This document shows, piece by piece, positions 33,131 through 41,300 of a stretch of DNA of 64,000 nt. Both the position numbers and the translations under genes were made by a program. Where the stretch lies: positions 1,731,557 through 1,795,556 of the forward strand of contig CAJINV010000003.1 in the NCBI GenBank assembly GCA_905178155.1, read 5' to 3'. The stretch is from Amoebophrya sp. A120 (taxonomy: Eukaryota; Sar; Dinophyceae; Syndiniales; Amoebophryaceae). The notes beneath the pieces are model-generated. The model was given only the letters and a program-made list of their open reading frames with translations, did not search any database and was not told where the DNA came from. Within the stretch, counting starts at the first letter, position 1, and the number at the start of each line of letters is the position of its first letter.

Positions 33131-36100
33131 TCAAAGCCGTGCTTTCGCCGGGAAGTCGCGCATGGCCATCCTGACTCCTAAGTCGGCCATAATCTCTTCG
33201 CTGCCGCCCAATATGGAGGCGAACTTGTAGGTCCGGTTGAATTTTTCGCAGCCGTCGCCCAGGCCGGTCTTTGTGATCGCCCGGCCGCCGAACACCTGGC
33301 ACGCTTCGTCTGCCAGCATGGTCATCGTGCGCGTGGTGTTGTACTTCAGAAAAGAGATCGGGCCCGCGAGCTTCGCGACCTGGGTGAAGTAGTATGAGAG
33401 TGCGCAACTCCCCCTCCCCCTCATTTGTGTGGCATGAGCAGCAATACAAATGCCTGCACATCTGGAGCCTGTGCTTCACAAGTTCACGGGCCGATGGTAG
33501 TACTGACTTCTTGAAATTTGTCATGCAAACAGCGCCACAGGGGCAGGGCAGCAATAGCAAATGGCTTTGCAGTTTTGCATGACAAATGAGGGGGAGCAGG
33601 GGGTGTTGTGCACTCTCATAAGTAGTCCATTTTGTGCATCTGGTAGGTGATCTGTTCGAGGTTACTTTGCACCGCCTCCACCGCTATCAAATGTAAAAAT
33701 GTCTGGGTCTGGAAGAGTCCGAAATTTCTTATGCTGTTTTTGCATGACACAGAATGTCTGTCATGAAAGCCCTAGCATCACACATTTCTAGAGGCCTTCC
33801 TGATGCCGATTCCGCATGACAAATGCCCTCCACGCGTAGCATAAACCGGACTCCTCTACTTGCTGGTCATGCAATACAGAATTTTTTAGAGTCCAAAGTT
33901 AGCGTCACAAGTTCCAAACTTCCAGACCCAGACACTTTTGCAATCCATAACCGCCGCAATCATTTTGGCGAGCTTCTGCCGGATCACGGGTTCCTCCGCG
34001 AGAATTTTGCCGAAGACCTCGCGCTGCATCGCCCACTGGAAAGTTTCCTGGACCAGCTGCCGCATGATGCCAAGACACTGGCAACTGATGAACCACCGCT
34101 CGTGGTTGAAGCTATCCAATGGAAAGATGTTCTTGTTCATCCCAAACACGTGCAAAATGCATCGCAAATTTCGCTTTTGCTTAAGTACTTCGAGGATATA
34201 TATCACTTGTCATGCTAAAGTAAATAATAGAATTTTTGAAGAATATAGGAAACTTTTGGCATGCAGATGAAACCGCATTCTACTATTACGTGTGCCTGTA
34301 GTGAACAAGAATGTCGTGATATTTATCATTTCCAGTGGATAAAAGTTCGCCATGATGCACTTGAAGCCTTGGTTTTCCTTGCCCATGAGATTCGCGACCG
34401 GCACGTACACATCGTCGTACATTACCAGTGCCGTGCCCGCGCATTTCGAGTAGCTGGTTTGAATCTGCTTGGTGGTCACATCGTTGCCCTGGTTGTTGGC
34501 GAGCTGTTTGGCGTTACGCGGGACCAGCATCATGCTGATGCCTTTCATACCCGGGCCCCCGGTGCGCACCGCCGTGACGAAGTATGCAATACAAATTTCC
34601 CGCACATGTACAAAATGCATGACAAATTTCGCTATCGCTACCTTGCAGAGTCCAACTTGTCAGGCAAACTAGGATCGAAGCCAAGTTTTGTCATGCGGAG
34701 ACGACCGCATTTGTACGTGTACGGGAAATTTACTGTGGATACGAAGTAGTCGGAGAACATGCCGTTGGTGATCCATTTTTTCACGCCATTGAGGATGTAG
34801 TACCCGCCGCACGCGGATTTTTTCCCAGTCAGCTCAATGCGGGCGACGTCGGACCCGGCGGACGGCTCCGAGATCGCGAGGCAGATGCGTTTCTGGCCGA
34901 GCAGGCACTCGGAGGCCACAGTTTGCGCCAGGTCGGGCTTCGAGAAAATCAGAACCGGGGGGAGGCCGATGCAGAGCCCGGCGCCCAGGCCGTCGCCGTA
35001 ACCCGGCTGGCGTAAGCGGCCCAGTGCCTCGTGTGCCAGCATTTCGTGAAAGACATCAAAGTCGTCCGGCGATACGTTTGCTGGCAACTTGATGCCCAAC
35101 TCCTTCGCGAGCTGATAGTCATGCGCGGTAGTAATAGTGAGCGTGTTTTCTTTATCTTTTGGAAGTACTTATAGGCGCCCAGCAGCAGCTGGAAAAGTGA
35201 AACGCACTCGCCCGCGCGAATGCTGCGGCAGCTTTGCGGCAAGAACGCCCGGCGGCACGAACCAACGAAAAGCAAAAAAATCCGCGGCGCAGGGATCGAA
35301 CCTGCACCACCCAGCCGCTAGCGGTCTTCTGAAGCCACGGGGGACTCCTTCGAATTCCGAAGGCTCTACTATACACGAGGCGCCCCCTCCTACTTGGTAG
35401 GACGGCCATCGTCAGACTTTAACTGGGTGCACTACCAATTGTGCTAGCCGCGGTGTTGCCTTGAACGGAAACGACTTCACCCGGGTCGCCAGAATAGCTT
35501 TGCTAAACACGGGCATTCGGGCAAAAAATGCGACAAAAAACCAAAAGTTATTCGATAAGGAAGGAATTCCTTTGTTCTTGTGGGTGAAAAACTACACAAA
35601 TAACTGAGAAAATCAAAATGTCGAACTCCAACAAGACCAAGGGTGACGAAGATTAATAATTGTATGTACCGGCATTGCGGCGGTTCCGATCCGGGAGGCG
35701 AGATAGCCAAACGCGCCCATTTTTTCGTACACCTCCTTGGTCGGGTATTCGTCGGCAAGTTCCCCCTCAACGGCATCCTCGAGCAACTCGTGCTTTACGA
35801 ATTCGCGGCACGCACGGTAGAACTCCTTGTGGCTGTCGTTCATGTACGGCGAAACCGCCCATCCCTCCCGGTTTAGAGGTGCTTCCGCGTAAGGCACCTC
35901 ACTGACCACGTCCTCCTCTGCCGCTGAGGGGATTGCCTGTTTGTGTTTAGTTTTCTTTATTGCAGAAAAAGTGCATATATTTTTAACTACAAGTACAACT
36001 TCTAACTGTGTCCGTATGGGTCTCGTCCCTTGTCGTCAGCATCACGTAGTTCACGAAGTGCACAGGTAATAGCTCTGGTTCCCAGAAGGCAAGAGCAAGA

Positions 36101-36477
36101 CTAGAACTAAAAGTCTCCCTATGCACAAAATATCGAAGAAGCACTAGAACTACGTCCTCCGCCGCGAAATTTTCCAGGGATCCCACGCGGAGCCGCTTGT
36201 ACTTATCCAAGATCGCCTTGTTGTGCAGCGCGTAGAACTGCTTGGAGGCGTCTTTTCCCGCCACGGCCAGGAGGACAGCCCGGCCACCCGGGTGGAGCTG
36301 CGAAAACTTGGTGAGATCGTAGACCTGGCCATTGATGGCGATCCACAGGTCATTAGGTTGGTCGTGCTTCTTCAACTCCTCGAAGCTCACGACCTTGTTG
36401 ATGCCAACATTTTCTGATTTTGCTGTCTTGGTAGTAGAGGACGACGAGCTGCTCGAGGACGAGGCAACCGTCGCCAT
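33131..36477 (-). CDS. Cytochrome b5 / acyl-CoA dehydrogenase fusion protein
   Basis: Seven exons: 36154-36477, 35670-35936, 34742-35111, 34342-34577, 33950-34107, 33621-33679, 33131-33387 (one repeat copy kept per element), 1,671 nt, 556 aa. Exon 1 is a cytochrome b5 domain: WIAINGQVYDLTKF, heme-ligand motif HPGG, and a second His in ALHNKA. A GT-AG intron (35937-36153) joins it in phase to an acyl-CoA dehydrogenase: SEPSAGSDVARIE (flavin/substrate loop), KKWITNG, GMKGISMMLVPR, QWAMQREVFGK, CQVFGGRAITKTG, and GGSEEIMADLGVRMAMR with the probable catalytic Glu. Such enzymes carry out FAD-dependent alpha,beta-dehydrogenation of acyl-CoAs. The fused b5 could take the electrons in place of ETF or deliver them to a membrane partner (inference). 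b5-ACAD fusions exist in fungi and some protists. No clear targeting peptide precedes the Ser-rich start. Four introns are elements of four families. Confidence 0.88.
33393..33620 (-). mobile_element. Introner element, family F
   Basis: 228 bp. Inverted ends TATGAGAGTGCACAACACCC and TATGAGAGTGCGCAACTCCC, each followed by a C-rich run and CTCATTTGT. Flanking repeat AGTAG at 33388-33392 and 33621-33625. Removal joins QMHKMDY to FTQVAKLAG in frame. Confidence 0.87.
33685..33949 (-). mobile_element. Introner element, family B
   Basis: 265 bp. Ends TATGGATTGCAAAAGTGTCT and, inverted, TATCAAATGTAAAAATGTCT, both continuing GGGTCTGGAAG. Flanking repeat ACCGC at 33680-33684 and 33950-33954. Removal joins AKMIAA to VEAVQSNLEQ in frame. 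Confidence 0.87.
34113..34341 (-). mobile_element. Introner element, family E
   Basis: 229 bp. Inverted ends TATCCACTGGAAATG and TATCCAATGGAAAGATG, with TTCTTGTTCA further in on both sides. Flanks GAAGC and AAAGT agree at three of five positions, so the duplication is mutated. Removal restores the dehydrogenase motif CIMANFNHERWFISC. Confidence 0.78.
34583..34741 (-). mobile_element. Introner element, family D
   Basis: 159 bp. Inverted ends TATCCACAGTAAATTTCCCG and TATGCAATACAAATTTCCCG, continuing (C/T)ACA(C/T)GTACAAA. Flanking repeat CGAAG at 34578-34582 and 34742-34746, with identity extending to 8 bases by chance. Removal joins MFSDYF to VTAVRTGGPG in frame. No GT-AG option fits. Confidence 0.87.
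35281..35453 (-). tRNA. tRNA gene with a long intron, nested in an intron of the acyl-CoA dehydrogenase
   Basis: Same strand as the host gene, inside its 558-nt GT-AG intron 35112-35669. The two halves give a complete cloverleaf: acceptor CCGCGGC/GCCGCGG (7 perfect pairs, discriminator A), D-arm GCAC-AATTGGTA-GTGC, anticodon stem CCCAG (35423-35427)/CTGGG (35310-35314), and T-arm GCAGG-TTCGATC-CCTGC. An insert of about 100 nt lies between them in the anticodon loop, the usual position of nuclear tRNA introns but long for one. With standard numbering the anticodon is AAA (35418-35420), reading Phe UUU, which is unusual; the isotype is therefore uncertain. No CCA is encoded. A tRNA-derived pseudogene is the alternative, but all stems are intact. 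Confidence 0.72.
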
Positions 36478-38309
36478 AGTTGTGTGTGGAAGTGGATGTG
36501 TATCTGATGCTGGTAAATAACCTTGGAGTTGGAGCTGGTGCGCGTAGTTCCACAATACCGCAGCTCTTTTCCTCTTCGCGTTTTCTCGTCCTCGCTACTG
36601 CTGCTGGAGCTGAGGGACCTGCAACTTCTAGAGGTTGCGGCAGCGGGGCGTCAGGGACAAGTAGTTGGAAGATTATATTGATGAAAATGACACAGGAAAG
36701 CTGCTGGGCTTTTTCAGCATCAGCGCTTGTTGCAACGAAGGACGACGAGACGGCCTTGTCCTCATCATCCGCTGCGACTCCGTGCAGGCGTACTATGGCA
36801 ACATGATTTCTTTACACTTCCTTTACAACCACGGAACTACGTTTTTCTCCCTCGTCCCCTCAACACCAGCATCCTTCGTCTCTACACTCGTCTTTGGAAA
36901 AAAGATATTGGCACCGCAGGAAGGCTTCTTGCCGTTTAACTTTAATATTTCCGGGCGGGAGTTTTTGTTTTATGAATGCGGTGGAAGAAGTCCAAAAAGT
37001 GAAAGTTGAAATTTGTTTGTCGGGGAGCTTCTCAAGGACTTTAGGCGGATAACTCTATGCTGCGGGCACAAGCACATAGATGGTAAGCAAGATTGAACAT
37101 AAAGCGGGTGGGTCCGGGTTGTCTATTTTGATGTTGTCAATTGCTGATGCTGGCGGGTAAAGAATTCTCATTTTGGTTCGAAGAAGTGAGAATGAACGAT
37201 CTTGTCCACAAAGCGACAAGGACAAGAACCATGAAAAATGTTGTCACGGTCGAACGACGCTCCGACTCACATCTCAGCCTCATACTCAAGGCAACGGCAA
37301 CGCAGTACTTACTTACCATCACAAACCGTCAGCAGGTCATCAAGCTCGACATCTTTGTTAAATGCAGTTTCTCTTTCTTACTCGTCGTTCGTAAACCAGT
37401 CATGCAATGCGCGAGTATCAACTCTGCATAGAGAAGCAAGTTCAAACACTTCTTTCTCGCATGGAACTTAACTGCTCGTCGCACATTCCAATTCCTCACG
37501 CTCAAAAAATTGCTTCTTACTACTTGTTCAGGGCCCATCCTTTTGGTCGATAATTCCGGATATGTGGCATAGTCTATTTTTCCATATATACAGTGATTCT
37601 AGTCCGCCGGCACGCGGCCGCTACCAACGATTCAATGAACGGCATAGCGCGGAAGGAGCGGATCATGAACAACTACTACAGCTTCTGGGACGCTTCATCT
37701 GCAACTTTGGTCTCTGATTTTGGGTTGCATTCCGAAAGCATTGCTGTCGCTGGATGGACACATCGTCCACATGGGTGCGTCTGTAGTGCCCGCGACTTTT
37801 TTTAAAGTCCCTGCCGATAATATTACTGTAGCTTGCACGTCGGATCGATGTCGATCATATTCATAAGTGAGCCGCCACTATTGTGCTTTCCTTTGTTTTC
37901 CTCATCAAGATGTTCAGCGTTGACATTTGTATTAAAGAGCGTTGTCCATAAACATAATTCATTCCCAGCGTTCAAGAAGAAGAACTGTAAAAAAAATGAT
38001 ACCTCAACCTCAGGAACACTTGAAGTACACGGCGGAAACTGAAGCCGTCGCGGAAAAAAAAAACGACATTGACATAGGAAGTGGACTCTTAGTACTCTTG
38101 ATAGATAAACATCGGGTGAGCGAAAAAGAAAAGCGCACAGTAGTGACTCCACAGCTAAGATGGAACAGCGCAGGCGCGATGCAGAAAAGCAGCTTGTTTG
38201 TGAACCCAATTAATACACGCGCAATGCTGGAGCTCGCAATGAGGACCGCAACCTCACGAAATTTCCTGAAATTGTTGCTCTTGCTCACCACAATCATACA
38301 TAGGAGACT
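36478..38309. other. Intergenic, no supported gene
   Basis: About 1.8 kb between the dehydrogenase start and the EF-hand gene stop. Only short overlapping frames. A block at 37530-37580 resembles one at 43856-43918 (see repeat entry). Confidence 0.5.
37530..37580 (+). repeat. Dispersed intergenic repeat, copy 1
   Basis: Begins GGGCCCATC and continues to AATTCCGGATATGTGGCATA and GTCTATT; 43856-43918 has GGGCCCATC ... AATTCCGGATATTATGTAGC and ATAATCTATT. The two copies lie on either side of the EF-hand gene. Confidence 0.45.
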
Positions 38310-41300
38310 TCACGCACCCCAGGCATCGAAAGGCGGTTGGGGGCTAGAGAACCCGGGCCACGTATCGCTGATAAACTTGGACACCCCGGCTAAGTGGGTC
38401 GGGGTCTCCTCCGGCGCCGGCTTCTGGTCCGCAGGACAACGGCCGTAACAGTCAAAGCCTCTCCCTCTCTCCAGCGATGGCTGACTCCATCCTGGCCAAT
38501 AACGACGAGCTGGCTTGTTCTCCTTGTCGCCCGTCCTCCCAACGGAGGATGCTGTGGTAGAGGACTCCGCGTTATGAACGGACAAAATACAATTTGACCC
38601 CAGAAAGAGCATATACTGTCACGAGAATGAAACTAGCGGCCTACGAGAATGAGGAAGCAAATGGGGCTCCACCCGCTTACAACTTTTCCCGCTCCGGACG
38701 GGGTAGACGCTGCACTTTTCATAGGGCTTGTGCCCGTTTTTTCGCGCAAAGCTACTTGTTTTGCGCGCGGTTTTTCTTCGCTCGAGCGGTCGGGTGGCGA
38801 AAAACTGCAATACAAAATTGGAAAACCGGCCGGATGCAGATGCAGCTTTTCTCCCCGCAGGAGAAAAGCCGCATCACAAATTCGCAAACTCCGCTTCCTC
38901 CGGTTGGAGAAAGACCGCGCCTCCGGTTCTCCGCATTACAAATGCGGAAAGGTGCCCATTGCCATTGCATTTGTAATGCGGAGAGCCCGACCTTTCAAAG
39001 GTCGGGCTCTCCGCGTTACAAATGCAATGGGCGGATGAAAGGTCGGGCTCTCCGCATTACAAGTGCGGAGTGCGGGGCTCCCCAGAGCTCGGGGTTCGGG
39101 TTGTGGGTAAATGGGGAAAGGGGAAAGCCCGGAGCCTCGGGTTCTCCGCAACCCGGGCTCTTCTCCGCATCACAAATCCCTCCTTTCGCCACAAGCGGCT
39201 GCCGCAGCCGCTGCACACCGTCGTGCGTAACCTTTTGCGCGATGCTATCCCCAAGCAGCAATATTCGCGCTCCCGATAGCATCGGGCATGAGGTTATGCT
39301 GCATGGTATCGCTGCGTGCGAATCCGAATTTCCCTCGCAGCCATACCATGCTGCATTAGGTTACGCCCGACCTGTGGCTGTCTTTTTCTGCCCCCCTTGG
39401 GCGTTTGTGCAGCTTCTTTTTACCCTCAAACACGACCGGACTCCGGGGAAAACTGTGGCTTAGGGAGGAAGCACAACTTTTCCGCGGACCACCCCGAGCC
39501 GGCCCCATGGTCACCAAAAGGCGCCCGCGAGACACGCCGAGGCCGCGCGCAAAATTGCAGCGGTTGTCTTTGTTTCGCAAGCACGCACGCCCGTGAGAGT
39601 GGCCTCCCCATTTTGCGCGCCGGCTGCATCTTCTACGCCGGGCCCGGGCCGGGGGGGTTCTGATTGATGGGAGGCCGTCGGCCGTTCATTCTTTCTCTTC
39701 GCTACCTAGGCTACTCAAAATGTCGCGGCGCGACCGGCGCTTTTATTTTAAGGGCCAGCGCACTCTCGTGCACATTTGGCCCGGGGGTGTCGTGCGAAAA
39801 AAACGCGGGAAACCAGGATGGACCAACGCAAAGAAGGCCACCAACCACCCCCACAAACCGGGGCGGAAGACAGACTGAAAGACACCAGGTGGGCCCGGCA
39901 ACACAATATGCGGGGCGCGCCCCGCCTGTTTAGTTTCTGCGATAGAATCACCGGGCGGGGCCCGCTTTTGCGCGTCGCCTGCCTTTCTTTTCGTTCCCTG
40001 TCCGTCGCCCCGGCCCCGGCAAACTTGGGCACATTGCGCGAAGCCCTTGGCGTGGTGGGGCTTGCACGGGGTGGGACAATTGCCGCCGCGCGCCCAAAGC
40101 TGTGCGCGGCCAGCGGGCTCTGTCTTCTCTGTGGACCGAAGGGCCGGCGCATGTATGTAACGGAGGGCGAAGGCCGCCGGTACTAGATGCATTGGTGGCC
40201 GCGTCATGCAATAGCGCAGCTCCTGCCCGCTGGCCAACAGGCTGGCCGCGCCCGTCTCGGCCCACAATGTCCAGGGCCCGCCGGCCGGCACGGCTTGTGG
40301 CGGGCGCGCGCGTGCGGGCAGGCGGTGCCTGCGCTGCCACTGCATCGGCCTTGCCAATATCCGCCAGCCCCGCCTCCTCGCCTCCCGCTTTCGCCGTTGC
40401 CCCCGGCCCCACTGCGCCTGGGCCCCATCCTGCGGGCGCCGAACAATTTTCAGAAAAAAGAACGTCGGCAAAGCGCTGGGGCCCCCCGGCCGGAAAGACC
40501 TTGGGCAGAAATTTGCCCGAGGGGCGCCACGCGCCTGCCGCCTCCCGCCCCCCCTCTGCCCTTCTGGCCGGCCCCGGTATTGCCGTCGGCGCGCTGCATT
40601 TTTGGCCAGCGCCCGCAGCTTTCCCCCAGTCCCCGGGCATTTCCCGTGTGCTTCCGGGTTGCTGCGGGCAGGGTCCCGTAACTTGCGGCGCGAGAATGAT
40701 TCTCGTGGCGGGCTTCGCATCTGCATGAAATTCCTTGCCATTCTCGCGCAAACGTAGTGTTTCCGCGAGAATGAAGAGGTGTTTCACGTCGAAAGCTAGG
40801 CCCTGCGAAAATCATTCTCGCACCGCTCTTTCTCGGGTCCGCCCGGCGCGGTTCCGAATCCCACTTGCCCGAGCGGAAATATCGCGTAAACCCGGCTCGC
40901 GTCGGCCCGGCGGGCAGCTCCGCGCGAGGCATTGGGGCAGTGCCGCGCAGGGAGAAACAGGGAAGCGGGCGCGGCTTGGGGGGCGACATATGCGGGCTGG
41001 CGCAACGAACGGAACAAGGCGCCGGCGTGTGCCTCCCAATCTGACGACCACCAGGCAGCGGGCCCGCGCGGGCGCTGAATACAACAGGCCCGGGCGTCGG
41101 GCGGTTTCTTTTCAATCGCCAGAGGCTGTGGCCGGCCGCTGCTCGACGCGGCCGGCCCGCCCGCCCGTTCGTTGTATTCTATCTGGGGCCGCCCAGAAAG
41201 CCAACCGCGCCCATTGTTTGTGGCAAGAATGAACGGCGGCGCGCGCGCTGGGAGTTGAGGCCGGCGGGGTGGGTGCAAGCCGAACTCCCAAGGCCTGACT

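Noticed and set aside
36223-36417. Plus-strand frame opposite the cytochrome b5 exon
   Set aside because: Antisense shadow; the minus strand carries the HPGG heme motif.
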